Below are positions 1 through 8,678 of a stretch of DNA of 64,000 nt, in pieces. The stretch lies in the NCBI RefSeq assembly GCF_051251125.1, contig NZ_JBPCZL010000001.1; one strand, given 5' to 3'. The notes beneath the pieces were generated by a model. It ran no database searches, was not told where the DNA came from, and worked only from the letters and a program-made list of their open reading frames with translations. This stretch comes from Carnimonas bestiolae. GTDB taxonomy: Bacteria > Pseudomonadota > Gammaproteobacteria > Pseudomonadales > Halomonadaceae. How positions within the stretch are numbered: position 1 is the first letter of the stretch; the number at the start of each line of letters is the position of its first letter. The position numbers and the translations under genes were made by a program.

Positions 1-782
1 TCATCGAACACTTGGTCGAGCTTCGCTCGCGACTGATCAAAGCGCTGATTGCCATTTTGGTGGTTTTCCTGTGTTTGTATCCCTTCTCCAATCGCCTGTA
101 TGTGTTTGTCGCTGAGCCGCTCATGTCGATGCTGCCTGCGCACTCGCAGATGATTGCCACCGAAGTGACCTCGCCGTTTCTGGCGCCGCTCAAGCTCACC
201 CTGATACTGGCGCTGTTCGTGGCTATTCCCTACGTGCTCTATCAGGCCTGGGCCTTTGTTGCCCCCGGCTTGTATAGCTCAGAGAAACGCCTGGCGCTGC
301 CGGTGTTGGCCTCCAGCGTGGTGCTGTTTTACGCGGGCGCCGCCTTTGCCTATTTCGTCGTGTTCCCGTTGATCTTCAAATTCTTCACGCACACCGCTCC
401 TGCGGGCGTGCAGGTCATGACGGATATCAGCGCCTACCTATCGTTTGTGCTGAAGCTCTTCATCGCATTCGGAGTGGCCTTTGAAATACCCATCGCAACG
501 TTTTTGCTGATACTCACCGGCACGGTATCGGTACAGACCCTGGCGTCGAAACGCGGCTATGTGATTGTTGGCTGCTTTGTGGTGGGCATGCTGCTAACCC
601 CCCCCGACGTTATGTCGCAAACGCTGCTGGCAGTACCCATGTGGGCGCTTTTCGAGGTGGGCTTGCTGGCCGGTCGCTTGGTCAAACGCCAACGCGGCGG
701 ACGTGGTAGTACGGGGGACACAGCATCAGAAGCAGAATCAGAGGCCGGTACAGACACTACCGACGTCGACAGCGCAAAATAG
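1..782 (+). CDS. tatC: Sec-independent protein translocase TatC (5' end outside window)
   Basis: Polytopic core subunit of the twin-arginine translocase, which recognises RR signal peptides of folded proteins in the inner membrane. The frame is already open at base 3 and reads IEHLVELRSRL, the conserved cytoplasmic start region of TatC, so only a few N-terminal residues are missing; the TTG at base 12 is an internal Leu codon. About six hydrophobic segments follow. The pattern near the C-terminus (MLLTPPDVMSQTLLAVPMW) is typical of the family. The C-terminal tail is hydrophilic and acidic and probably cytoplasmic. tatA and tatB would be expected just upstream, outside the window. A strong hairpin follows the stop. 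Confidence 0.95.
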   Translation, partial: IEHLVELRSRLIKALIAILVVFLCLYPFSNRLYVFVAEPLMSMLPAHSQMIATEVTSPFLAPLKLTLILALFVAIPYVLYQAWAFVAPGLYSSEKRLALPVLASSVVLFYAGAAFAYFVVFPLIFKFFTHTAPAGVQVMTDISAYLSFVLKLFIAFGVAFEIPIATFLLILTGTVSVQTLASKRGYVIVGCFVVGMLLTPPDVMSQTLLAVPMWALFEVGLLAGRLVKRQRGGRGSTGDTASEAESEAGTDTTDVDSAK

Positions 783-851
783 CACGATGGCCAATAAGCG
801 CTAACGCCCTTATCAGCGGATAACCACCACCATTATTGGCTTCCCCGCCAC

Positions 852-883
852 AAAAAGCGGCCTCATCATGAGGCCGCTTTTTG
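852..883. terminator. Bidirectional intrinsic terminator between tatC and the ubiM-like gene
   Basis: A near-perfect GC-rich inverted repeat (AAAAAGCGGCCTCA ... TGAGGCCGCTTTTT) with A- and T-runs at both ends. It lies between two convergent genes and can serve both. Confidence 0.85.
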
Positions 884-925
884 TTACGCGATCACTTTCG
901 CACCTGGGCGCCACTAGGTCTATCG

Positions 926-2167
926 CTAGCTTGCCAGCCCGCGGCTAATTAGGGCGCGTGGCAACGACTTCAGCACGCCCAACCAAGGTACCTCGCGCGG
1001 ATTATCCTGCTCACAGTTCATCCCCACCAGTTGCTCGAAAGGCCCTGACAGCTGCATCAGCGCTCGCCGCGCCTGTAGCGAGATAGGATCAGCGCGCTTG
1101 AACAGTCGGCATATCTCGTTGGTGGCCAGATAGAGCGGCTTGGCCGTCGCGTGAGCTCGGCGCGCGTGGCGCTTGAGCACCTGAGGTTCATCAAAGGCCT
1201 CGCCCTTGCTGCGCGCAGCCAGCACTTCAGCGATGAAGGAGCGTGCACCGATCAGTCCAAGGTTCAACCCATGCGCAGTAATCGGCAGCATCCCGACGGC
1301 AGCATCCCCCAGCAGTACAGCACGCTCGGCCACGAAGCGATCAGCATAGTGACTGCCCAGCGGCACGCTAAAGCGACGCGAGGCTAACGATACCTGTCCA
1401 AGCGAATCACCGAGACGCCGGTTCAGCCACTGCTCGAACCCAGCATCGTCGAGGTGTGCAACCTGAGCCGCATCGTTTGCCGAGACCATCAGCGCCAGCG
1501 AGCTGACATGCTCGGACAGTGGCAGAATCGCCATGCAGCCATCCGCGACGAAGCGCTGCGATGTCCAACCATCTCCCGCCACTTCGTGCTCAACACGGCA
1601 GCACAGCATATGAGTGCCATACTCCTGCGTTGCAGCACCGATACCCAGCATGCCGCGCAGCGGTGAACGGCGACCATCAACAGCGGCCAGCAGGCGAGTG
1701 CCAAGCTCTTGACCGTCATCAAGCGTTAGCACCACCGCGTCGCTGCGGTGATCGAGCATCGCCACCTTGTTATTCAGCAAGAATCGACAATTGGGCTGCT
1801 TCTCAAGCTCGCCGAACGCCAGTTGGCGCAACCGATATTCGGGTACGAAGGCTCCGATATCCTGCTCACCCGCCGCCGGACCAAATGCCAGCTTCTTGCC
1901 GATCACGTCGTCGATAACATGGGCGCCGCGAATGGATGAGCGCTGATCGTCCTCCAACTCGCGGGTAATGCCCAGTGAGTCGAGCCAGCGCAAGCTGGCA
2001 TTGGAGATCGCCACATCGCGCCCGTCGAAGTCGCCGCCGCGCAGCTGCTGCGCAGATTGAGGATCGACAACGGCAACCGTTAACCCGGCCTGAGCGGCAG
2101 CCAGTGCGGTAGCAAGCCCCACGCTACCAAGCCCTACCACCGTTAAATCAACGCGATCTGTATTCAT
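926..2167 (-). CDS. FAD-dependent hydroxylase of the UbiH/UbiF/UbiM family
   Basis: Flavoprotein monooxygenase, 413 aa. An N-terminal dinucleotide-binding fold is seen (VVGLGSVGLATA, about residues 10-21), a mid-protein DG motif (AAVDGRRSPLRG), and the second FAD motif GDAAVGMLPITAHGLNLG about two thirds along. The AHG-LNLG form is typical of ubiquinone-ring hydroxylases, and the GDAAVGM wording reminds me of UbiM. Which ring carbon is modified cannot be told. Start at the ATG at 2167 because GGGAGG lies about 9 nt upstream; an in-frame ATG at 2185 is possible. The gene stands alone, converging on tatC, and not in a ubi operon, although fre and ubiD lie 15 kb away. Confidence 0.8.
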   Translation of the reverse strand: MNTDRVDLTVVGLGSVGLATALAAAQAGLTVAVVDPQSAQQLRGGDFDGRDVAISNASLRWLDSLGITRELEDDQRSSIRGAHVIDDVIGKKLAFGPAAGEQDIGAFVPEYRLRQLAFGELEKQPNCRFLLNNKVAMLDHRSDAVVLTLDDGQELGTRLLAAVDGRRSPLRGMLGIGAATQEYGTHMLCCRVEHEVAGDGWTSQRFVADGCMAILPLSEHVSSLALMVSANDAAQVAHLDDAGFEQWLNRRLGDSLGQVSLASRRFSVPLGSHYADRFVAERAVLLGDAAVGMLPITAHGLNLGLIGARSFIAEVLAARSKGEAFDEPQVLKRHARRAHATAKPLYLATNEICRLFKRADPISLQARRALMQLSGPFEQLVGMNCEQDNPREVPWLGVLKSLPRALISRGLAS

Positions 2168-2247
2168 GGCGTGCTGCCCTCCCAAGGGGCGCTAGTAAAG
2201 AGAAGTGCAGGAGCGCTACCAACGCTGCGCCAGGCCGCTTGCCTGAC

Positions 2248-2688
2248 TTACCAACTGCCGGTGTTTTCCATGGATGCCCACGGCTCTTGCGGTGGCTGCG
2301 CGTCACCCGCTTGCAGCAGCTCAAAGGAGATACCATCAGGGGACTTTACGAATGCCATATGACCATCGCGCGGCGGGCGATTGATGGTAACACCATTATC
2401 CATAAGCTTCTGACACAGTGCATAAATATCATCAACGCGATAAGCCAGATGACCGAAATTGCGGCCGCCGTCGTACTCCTCGGGGTCCCAGTTCCAGGTT
2501 AGCTCGAGCTCAGGTGCCTGCACCTGCTGAGAGCTTTCGGTATCTTCAGGAGCCGCAAGAAAAATCAGCGTAAAGCGCCCTTTCTCGTTGTCCTTGCGTC
2601 GCACCTCTTTCAAGCCCAGCAGATCGCAGTAGAAATGCAGTGACTCGTCGATGTCCTTGATACGCACCATGGTATGTAGATAACGCAT
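2248..2688 (-). CDS. gloA: Glyoxalase I (lactoylglutathione lyase)
   Basis: Converts the hemithioacetal of methylglyoxal and glutathione to S-lactoylglutathione in the cytosol. The 146-aa product is a two-module VOC-fold protein. Candidate metal ligands at the expected spacing are His5 (MRYLHT), Glu62 (LELTWNW), His80 (NFGHLAY) and Glu123 (ISFELL), the set seen in nickel-type bacterial glyoxalases. The ATG at 2688 is preceded by AGGAA at 8 nt; a longer reading from 2724 lacks support. It extends slightly past E. coli GloA at the C-terminus. It is co-oriented with the upstream-lying hydroxylase gene but separated from it by 80 bp. Confidence 0.93.
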   Translation of the reverse strand: MRYLHTMVRIKDIDESLHFYCDLLGLKEVRRKDNEKGRFTLIFLAAPEDTESSQQVQAPELELTWNWDPEEYDGGRNFGHLAYRVDDIYALCQKLMDNGVTINRPPRDGHMAFVKSPDGISFELLQAGDAQPPQEPWASMENTGSW

Positions 2689-2789
2689 AGTAGATTCCTT
2701 CCTCATCAAACCGAAGGTGGCCACGGTACTCGCGCGACCGACTCATTGCCATGATACCCTAGGAGTCAGGTATAGCTTAAGGATCACGC

Positions 2790-3356
2790 GTGACTTCATA
2801 CTGCGATTCAGCCCCTGATCACCCCTGGCACGGCCCTTATCATGATCATGAATACGGGTTTCCGGTGCAGGACGACAACGCCCTGTTCGAACGACTAGTG
2901 CTCGAGATTAATCAAGCCGGTCTTTCATGGCTGACGGTACTGAAAAAGCGCGCCGCATTCAGCGACGCCTTCGAACACTTCGATATCGCGGCAGTGGCTA
3001 ACTACGGCGACCAAGAGCGCGCTCGACTGCTCAACGATGCGCGTATCATCCGTAATCGCCTGAAGATAAACGCCGTTATTCACAATGCTGGCGTTATTCT
3101 CAAACTGAAAGAGAATTACGGCAGTTTCAAGGGATGGCTGGACGCTCAGCACCCACGCTCGCTGAATGAATGGACAGCGCTGTTCAAACGCACCTTTCGC
3201 TTTACCGGGCCTGAAATAGTCAATGAATTCCTGATGAGCACCGGTTATCTACCCGGTGCGCACCGCGAGGAGTGTCCCGTGTATCAACAGGCCCTTGAGC
3301 AGTCGCCGCCGTGGTCCACCCCTTCGACATCGTCTACCCACTCGTCCAAGGGCTAG
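2790..3356 (+). CDS. tag: DNA-3-methyladenine glycosylase I
   Basis: Base-excision enzyme that removes 3-methyladenine from alkylated DNA. The 188-aa product has the Tag pattern: a Cys close to the N-terminus (SYCDSAPDHPW), a His in HGPYHDHEYGFP, the helix LSWLTVLKKRAAF, and a C-terminal H-x3-C (AHREECPVY) that together form the zinc site. It begins with GTG at 2790, with AAGGA about 5 nt upstream. The last ~15 residues (Ser/Thr/Pro-rich) extend beyond the usual fold. It is divergent from gloA. Confidence 0.93.
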   Translation: MTSYCDSAPDHPWHGPYHDHEYGFPVQDDNALFERLVLEINQAGLSWLTVLKKRAAFSDAFEHFDIAAVANYGDQERARLLNDARIIRNRLKINAVIHNAGVILKLKENYGSFKGWLDAQHPRSLNEWTALFKRTFRFTGPEIVNEFLMSTGYLPGAHREECPVYQQALEQSPPWSTPSTSSTHSSKG

Positions 3357-3454
3357 CGTTGTCGTCGCAGGGCATGCTGCACCACTGGCGAACTTGCCCG
3401 ACGCTTGCGAGACCTCTACTGTTAACGATCCTCACGCAGACGCCAAAAAATATA

Positions 3455-4378
3455 ATGCTAGAACTTCGTCATCTTCGCACCCTGGTGGCCCTGCGCGATT
3501 CGGGATCACTGGTAGAAGCCGCTGAACGCGTTCATCTCACTCAATCTGCGCTATCGCATCAACTCAAGGAGCTGGAAAATCGGCTCGGCGATTCGCTGTT
3601 TGTGCGCAAGACGCGTCCGCTGCAATTTACTCCCAGCGGCCAACGCCTACTAGCGCTGGCCGAGCAGATACTGCCCCAGGTGCGCCTCGCGGAACGAGAT
3701 ATCGTGCGGCTGGCGGCAAAACGTAGCGCACGCCTGCACATTGCCATCGAGTGTCATAGCTGCTTCCAGTGGCTAATGCCTACACTCGACGAATTTCGCG
3801 AGCATGCGCCCGATGTCGAAATCGATATTCTTGGCAGTAACGTGTTTGAGCCGCTGGCGAGCCTGACCCGCGAAGAACTCGATCTGGTGATCACGTCCGA
3901 CCCGCTGCCGCTTGATGGTATCCACTACGAACCGCTATTCGGCTATCAAAGCCTGCTCGCCGTGGCTCCCGATCACCCGCTGGCATCGCAGCGCTTCGTC
4001 ACCCCTCAGCAGATGCGTGACCAAACGCTGATTACCTATCCGGTTGAGCAAAATCGTCTCGACGTATTCAATCAGTTTTTAACTCCTGCCGGCGTCTATC
4101 CGCAGGAACTACGCACTGCCGAGCTTACGATGATGATGATGCAGTTGGTCGCAAGCGGACGCGGTGTCTCGGCGCTGCCCAACTGGGCGCTAGCAGAATA
4201 TCTGGAGCGGAATTATGTTGCTGCGGTGAAGTTGGGTGAGCAAGGGGTGTGGGGCACGCTATACGCCGCGATACGGCGCGAGCAGTTCGAACTTGACTGG
4301 ATGAAGGCCTTTCTGGAAACCGCACGCTCTACCACGGCGCGCGTGCTGAGCGGAATTACCGCGCCGCTCAGCCACTAA
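3455..4378 (+). CDS. metR: LysR-type regulator MetR
   Basis: LysR-family activator that in relatives uses homocysteine as co-inducer for metE/metH and related genes. The winged-helix N-terminus (MLELRHLRTLVALRDSGSL; HLTQSALSHQLKELE) is characteristic of MetR, and the effector domain contains MMMMQLVASGRGVSALPNWA, as in MetR. The product is 307 aa from the ATG at 3455; earlier in-frame codons would overlap the end of tag and add non-homologous sequence. No clear Shine-Dalgarno sequence is visible. No metE or metH is adjacent in this window, so its usual divergent target is not here. Confidence 0.9.
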   Translation: MLELRHLRTLVALRDSGSLVEAAERVHLTQSALSHQLKELENRLGDSLFVRKTRPLQFTPSGQRLLALAEQILPQVRLAERDIVRLAAKRSARLHIAIECHSCFQWLMPTLDEFREHAPDVEIDILGSNVFEPLASLTREELDLVITSDPLPLDGIHYEPLFGYQSLLAVAPDHPLASQRFVTPQQMRDQTLITYPVEQNRLDVFNQFLTPAGVYPQELRTAELTMMMMQLVASGRGVSALPNWALAEYLERNYVAAVKLGEQGVWGTLYAAIRREQFELDWMKAFLETARSTTARVLSGITAPLSH

Positions 4379-4396
4379 CCCGCGGCCGCAAGCACT

Positions 4397-6016
4397 TCAG
4401 CGCTTGCCCGCTTCCTCGCTATCGTCGTCCGCCAGCAGCAGAACGAAACGCGCGCCTCCCAGCGCGGGTGAGGTAGATACCGATACCCGCCCGCCGTGCC
4501 ACAGCACGATGCGCTCAACAATCGCCAGCCCCATGCCAAATCCACCTCCCGCAAAGCGCCCATCAGAGGGACGTGCGCGGCTCGCATCGACACGGGTAAA
4601 GGGCTTGAGAATCCGCTTACGCTCGTCCTGAGGGACGCCTTCGCCGTTATCCTCAACCACCACTATGCTGACATGATGACGCTTGCAAAGCGTGATATTC
4701 ACGCTGTCGACCGTGTGTTGCACGGCATTTTCGATAACGTTTTGAAGCGCACGCTTGAGCATGTGCACATCGCCCTGCACGCGGCACTTGTCACCGCCGC
4801 TTATTGTGAAGGTAATTCCGTTGGTCACACGCTCAAGCTGCTGCACGATGCCCTCGACCACCGAACGCAAATCGACCGACTCGGGAAAACTGCCGAGCCC
4901 GCCACGCGTCGCGCTATCAACCCGCGCGTAGGTGAGAATGTCGTCGATCAGCTTGTCCAGCGACTCGATATCGCCATCCACTTCCAGCAACTGGCGCTGA
5001 ATGGCATCAGAGCCGCTGACATCGCCGATCATTTGCAATGCGAAGCGAATTCTCGACAACGGCGTGCGAAACTCGTGCGACACCGCCTGAATAAGTTCCT
5101 GCTGAGAATGCAGCGCCGCCTGTACCTGAGAGGCCATCACGTTCATGCGACGTGCTACTGGTCGGAAGCGAAGGCTAACGTCATCGGGAGAGAAAGAGTG
5201 GGAGCTCCCTTGGAAAAACAGCTCCGCATTGGCCGCGAGTCGCCGCATTGAGCGATTATCGCGCCAGAACAATGCCAGCGTTACCAGCGTTGCCCCGATT
5301 CCTCCCAGCACCAGCACCAGTATTGCGATCCCAAAGGACACGCCATTGGCGAATGACGCCGGACCAATCTTTATCCAGCGGTGATCATCAAGAAGGATAT
5401 AAAAACTGGCGTGGGCATGCGCGTCGATAAGCGCCACGGGATCGCCCAGGTTCAGTCGTTCTATCTGAAGGTCGGAAAGGGCCGTGGGTCGGCCACTGCC
5501 AATCGTCATGGGCAGGCCGCTGGCCGCAATCAGACGCGTAAGACGTGCTTCTCGCGCCGCCGGCGGCACACCTTCTACCCAACTGCGCAACATCTGCAAA
5601 ATATGAGAGGGAAAATCATTGGAAGCCGACACCGACGAGATGGCCAACACCGCCGTTCCATTGTTGATCCTACGGTAAAACGACCAATTGGAGCCGTTGA
5701 ACGACGCCGATACGCCGGTCCAGCGCAGCAGCGTGCGCTCGCGGAAATTAAGATTGGAAGCCGGAGCGTTGAACAGCGACAGCCCTACCCCCAGCTTCTC
5801 TTCGTTGGCGTTTAGCCAACCCGCTCGATCAGACGGCTCTTGGTCTTCGAGCAAATAGGAGATAACGGCGGTAGGCAACGCTGCCAATTGCTCGCGATAG
5901 CGAAGGTCGCGTATCGCCTGATAGCCCCACAGCAGCAGTGCACAGATAGCAACGACGACCATTTGCCAAACGAAAATGGTCAGCAGTTGGTTGACGGAGC
6001 GGGGCCGGGCGGACAT
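4397..6016 (-). CDS. rstB: Sensor histidine kinase, RstB-like
   Basis: Inner-membrane histidine kinase of 539 aa. It has TM1 at about residues 11-31, a ~190-residue periplasmic sensor, TM2 at about 226-250, HAMP, an H-box with phospho-acceptor His314 (AVSHEFRTPLSRIRFAL), then N-box (NVIENAVQHT), DNGEGVP and GMGLAIVERI of the ATPase domain. Its ATG overlaps the stop of the response regulator gene (ATGA), so the two are translationally coupled. The H-box wording and the very RstA-like partner suggest RstB; the sensed signal is unknown. It is longer than E. coli RstB because of a bigger periplasmic part. It ends 18 bp from convergent metR. Confidence 0.85.
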   Translation of the reverse strand: MSARPRSVNQLLTIFVWQMVVVAICALLLWGYQAIRDLRYREQLAALPTAVISYLLEDQEPSDRAGWLNANEEKLGVGLSLFNAPASNLNFRERTLLRWTGVSASFNGSNWSFYRRINNGTAVLAISSVSASNDFPSHILQMLRSWVEGVPPAAREARLTRLIAASGLPMTIGSGRPTALSDLQIERLNLGDPVALIDAHAHASFYILLDDHRWIKIGPASFANGVSFGIAILVLVLGGIGATLVTLALFWRDNRSMRRLAANAELFFQGSSHSFSPDDVSLRFRPVARRMNVMASQVQAALHSQQELIQAVSHEFRTPLSRIRFALQMIGDVSGSDAIQRQLLEVDGDIESLDKLIDDILTYARVDSATRGGLGSFPESVDLRSVVEGIVQQLERVTNGITFTISGGDKCRVQGDVHMLKRALQNVIENAVQHTVDSVNITLCKRHHVSIVVVEDNGEGVPQDERKRILKPFTRVDASRARPSDGRFAGGGFGMGLAIVERIVLWHGGRVSVSTSPALGGARFVLLLADDDSEEAGKR

Positions 6017-6717
6017 CAGAGCTCTCTAACGAAGAGATAGCCTTTGCTGCGAACTGTCTTGATACGCTGAGGGTGATTGGGGTCATCGCCAATCTTGGGA
6101 CGAATTCGCGACACCCGCACGTCGATCGAGCGATCCTGACCGTCGTATTTGATACCTCTAAGTGCCGAGAATATTTCTTCGCGAGAAAGAACGCGCCCTG
6201 CATTGGAGGCCAAAAACCACAGCAAATCGAACTCTGCACTGGTCAAATCGATACGCTCGGCATTCAGCCATGCTTCGCGCGTGCCCGAATCGATAACCAA
6301 ATCCTTGAATTCCAGACGCCCTTCCGACGAGCCTCCTTCCAGCCCCTCGGAGCGGCGCATCAACGCCCTCATGCGCGCCAGCAATACGCGCGGCGGCACT
6401 GGCTTGGGCACATAATCGTCGGCGCCCATTTCCAAGCCGAGCACTTGGTCCATGTCGTCAGTGCGGGCGGTGAGCATTAGGATTGGGCCGCTGTACTGAG
6501 GGCGCACGCGCCGACAGATCGAGAGGCCATCTTCGCCCGGCAACATAAGGTCGAGAATGACAAGGTCTGGGCGCAGCGCAAGAATTTGCTCGGCACCCTT
6601 CGCACCATCCTGTTCCACGCTTACCTGAAAACCATTACCTTCCAGGTATTCACGCGTCAGTGCTGCCAGACGATCATCATCCTCGATGATCAGAATATGG
6701 TCTTGGTGATTCTCCAA
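6016..6717 (-). CDS. rstA: Response regulator, RstA-like (OmpR/PhoB class)
   Basis: DNA-binding response regulator partner of the downstream kinase. The receiver domain has the acidic pair (EDDD, residues 12-15), phospho-acceptor Asp56 (LVILDLMLPGEDG), Thr and Lys positions (MLTARTDD, DYVPKPVPP). It is followed by an OmpR-type winged helix ending TVRSKGYLFVREL. Residues such as ALRGIKYDGQDRSIDVRVS closely follow RstA. I place the start at a TTG at 6717 because GGGAG lies 6 nt upstream and it leaves a normal N-terminus; an ATG at 6795 would add 26 unlikely residues. The product is 233 aa. Confidence 0.85.
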   Translation of the reverse strand: MENHQDHILIIEDDDRLAALTREYLEGNGFQVSVEQDGAKGAEQILALRPDLVILDLMLPGEDGLSICRRVRPQYSGPILMLTARTDDMDQVLGLEMGADDYVPKPVPPRVLLARMRALMRRSEGLEGGSSEGRLEFKDLVIDSGTREAWLNAERIDLTSAEFDLLWFLASNAGRVLSREEIFSALRGIKYDGQDRSIDVRVSRIRPKIGDDPNHPQRIKTVRSKGYLFVREL

Positions 6718-7432
6718 AACATGCTCCCAAACAATTACGTACCGTTGACCGCTATGCTTTTCTAACCGTCCAAAAAGTGGAGCATGCGCCCGCAACGCCC
6801 CATGGCGCTATCGATGCGATGCCCAACGGCCACCGAGCCGCCGCGTGCAACGCGACTGCCCCAAAATTTTGCCTCATCAGGGCACTAAGCAAGGCAAGCG
6901 CCGCCGCATTACCCTATCACAGCCTCAGGTATGCCTCTTCATCTTCGACTCAAACAATCTCGTTTGCGAGGAACATCATGACCTATGCGGAATATAACCA
7001 TGACCATCGAAAAGGCAATTTAGTTCTTGCCGAATAATCGAAAAAAGCAAACCAATAGAAAATTTTTTAGCGGCGCTACTGCGTTGACTTCTGGGCTCCA
7101 GAGCGCTTGTACACCAAATTACACAAGTTAGTCACATCTTATCCACTTGTGGGCGTAGCCGAAGGCCACTATCGTAAGGCTTAAGCGTGCGTCCGGTATA
7201 GACTCAAAGCAGCAAGATAGGCCGCGCATGCTTCAAGTGGCAAAGAACAGTATGTGCACGTGCCACGTGCCCCTTGCAGGGGGTGCTAAAGCGGCGCCTC
7301 AACGTGCCGATATCGTCACACAGCGAGCCAGCCCCATATACCAGTGCCGATCGCCGGCTTCACGCAGGCGGTCGCAAGAGGATCGACATCATGCGATCGA
7401 ATATCCAAGAATAAACTGACAACGCATAAACG
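6718..7432. other. Long intergenic stretch without a convincing gene
   Basis: About 700 bp upstream of rstA. No open frame here has both coding character and a ribosome-binding site, except a 19-codon mini-ORF at 6978-7037 (ATG after GAGGA) listed among the findings. A weak sigma70-like element (TTGACT at 7084, TTGTAC 17 bp on) is present. The A+T-rich patch around 7010-7065 contrasts with the flanks. Promoter(s) for rstA must lie in the left part. Confidence 0.5.
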
Positions 7433-7494
7433 AGAAACGCCCGGTGTTGCAGCACCGGGCGTTTCCAACAGCTTCGAAGGTTGCAGCCTTCGGA
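7433..7494. other. Two adjacent stem-loops with the same TTGCAG loop
   Basis: GAAACGCCCGGTG-TTGCAG-CACCGGGCGTTTC (7433-7464) and CTTCGAAGG-TTGCAG-CCTTCGGAG (7471-7494) stand side by side. The first is a perfect 13-bp stem; the second has one G-T type mismatch. Neither is followed by a proper T-run on the + strand, so they are not classic terminators in that direction. They lie about 120 bp before the small gene at 7616 and could be a structured 5' leader. Confidence 0.6.
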
Positions 7495-7615
7495 GCGAAA
7501 TTCAGGCAGGTATCCGACCTCCCCGCTTCATGGCTTTGATAGTGGTCGGATTTCCTGTTCACGTCAACCTCGTGCTTAAAAAAAGTACGAATTGAATGAA
7601 TCAAGAGGTTCGACC

Positions 7616-7921
7616 ATGGAACGCTACGTCGTTGTATGTGACATCCCTGCCGACACCGAGCGGTTCGAAAAGGTAAATGCTGCGCTTGAAAAAAGCGGCA
7701 CCTGTACCGCAGTCACCGATGGTACCTGGCTGATCGCAACCACTCTCAGCTCACGCGAACTGTTCCTTCGTTTGCGCATGCACAGCCTGGCCCAGGACAC
7801 GCTCTATCTGCTGGGCTTCGAGGATGCTCCCGAAGGATTCGGCCCACGCCGCATCAATCAGTGGCTCGACACCACCGAACCTACTCGCTTGCGCGTGGTG
7901 GGCGGAACCGAACACCGCTGA
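7616..7921 (+). CDS. Small protein of unknown function (101 aa)
   Basis: I do not recognise this family. The start is well set: ATG at 7616 with AAGAGG 7 nt upstream, and a terminator follows. The sequence alternates beta-like segments (RYVVVCDIP, GTWLIATTL, DTLYLLGFE) with helices (ERFEKVNAALEK, RELFLRLRMH), suggesting a beta-alpha-beta ferredoxin-like fold. The opening RYVVV-DIP loosely recalls Cas2/VapD-type folds, but no catalytic signature is visible and no cas genes are near. It is cytosolic, with one Cys in the first strand and one near residue 29. It sits alone between the hairpin pair and a terminator, suggesting a monocistronic, individually regulated gene. Confidence 0.7.
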   Translation: MERYVVVCDIPADTERFEKVNAALEKSGTCTAVTDGTWLIATTLSSRELFLRLRMHSLAQDTLYLLGFEDAPEGFGPRRINQWLDTTEPTRLRVVGGTEHR

Positions 7922-7950
7922 TTCGCTACTCACAGCGCCTGCCAAACACA

Positions 7951-7984
7951 AAAACGCTGCCTCATCTGAGCGCAGCGTTTTTTC
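7951..7984 (+). terminator. Intrinsic terminator after the 101-aa gene
   Basis: AAAACGCTGC ... GCAGCGTTTT stem with a T6 run, 30 bp after the stop. It lies between convergent genes. Confidence 0.8.
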
Positions 7985-8014
7985 ATGTCATCAGGCACCT
8001 TTGAATCAGAAGTG

Positions 8015-8623
8015 CTACTGCGGGCGCCGCATGTCGAAACGGGCCGCTTCGCTGATCGTAAAATAATCACCCGGACCGCCGCCTCGCGTTAGCGGTTTGG
8101 CGCCGACGGTGTCAAAAATACCATCGATGATTAAGCGCTGATCTATATGCACGCCCACCACTTCACCAAGCACCAGCCAACTCTCGATGTCACTGCCGCG
8201 GCTATCTTTCAGCTGCACCAACTGGCTTAGACGACACTCAAACGCCACCTGCGCCTCAGCAACTCTTGGCACCGCCACCTCGTGACTAGCTGCTGGCGCA
8301 AGCCCCGCCAGCGCGAACTCATCGACCTCCGGCCCCACTGCACTGCATGACAGATTCATCTGTTCGGCAAGCGCTTCGCTGGCCAGATTCCAGACAAACT
8401 CACCGGTCGCCTCGATGTTTGCCACGCTGTCCTTACGCCCAACGCTGCTGAAGCCAATAATCGGCGGCACGTAGTTAAAGGCATTAAAGAAGCTGTAAGG
8501 CGCGAGATTGAGCGTGCCATCGCTACTGTGCGACGAGATCCAGCCAATGGGACGCGGCGCGATAATGGCGTTGAAGGGGTCATGAGCCAGCCCATGACCA
8601 TCTTTCGGCTTGTAAAAGTGCAT
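8015..8623 (-). CDS. Flavin reductase family protein (FMN-binding split barrel)
   Basis: A 202-aa flavoprotein of the flavin-reductase-like domain family, which binds FMN and often pairs with monooxygenases or acts as an FMN reductase. Diagnostic parts are IIAPRPIGWISS and NLAPYSFFNAFNYVPP near the N-terminus, IGFSSVGRKDS and GEFVWNLAS in the barrel, and ECRLSQLVQL/GEVVGVHID in the second half. No partner oxygenase is adjacent, so the substrate is unknown. The ATG at 8623 begins MHFYKPKDGHGL, the usual start for this subgroup. It is followed on its 3' side by the terminator of the convergent small gene. Confidence 0.88.
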   Translation of the reverse strand: MHFYKPKDGHGLAHDPFNAIIAPRPIGWISSHSSDGTLNLAPYSFFNAFNYVPPIIGFSSVGRKDSVANIEATGEFVWNLASEALAEQMNLSCSAVGPEVDEFALAGLAPAASHEVAVPRVAEAQVAFECRLSQLVQLKDSRGSDIESWLVLGEVVGVHIDQRLIIDGIFDTVGAKPLTRGGGPGDYFTISEAARFDMRRPQ

Positions 8624-8678
8624 GAAGACGATTCCCTATGTAAAACCACCCGACCAGCGTGGTTAGTGCGCTACGCCA

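Noticed and set aside
7433..7464. Intrinsic terminator
   Set aside because: The stem is strong, but neither strand has a proper T-run directly after it and no gene ends just before it.
7616..7921. Cas2-like nuclease
   Set aside because: Only the first beta strand is similar; no CRISPR repeats, no cas1, and the following motifs do not fit.
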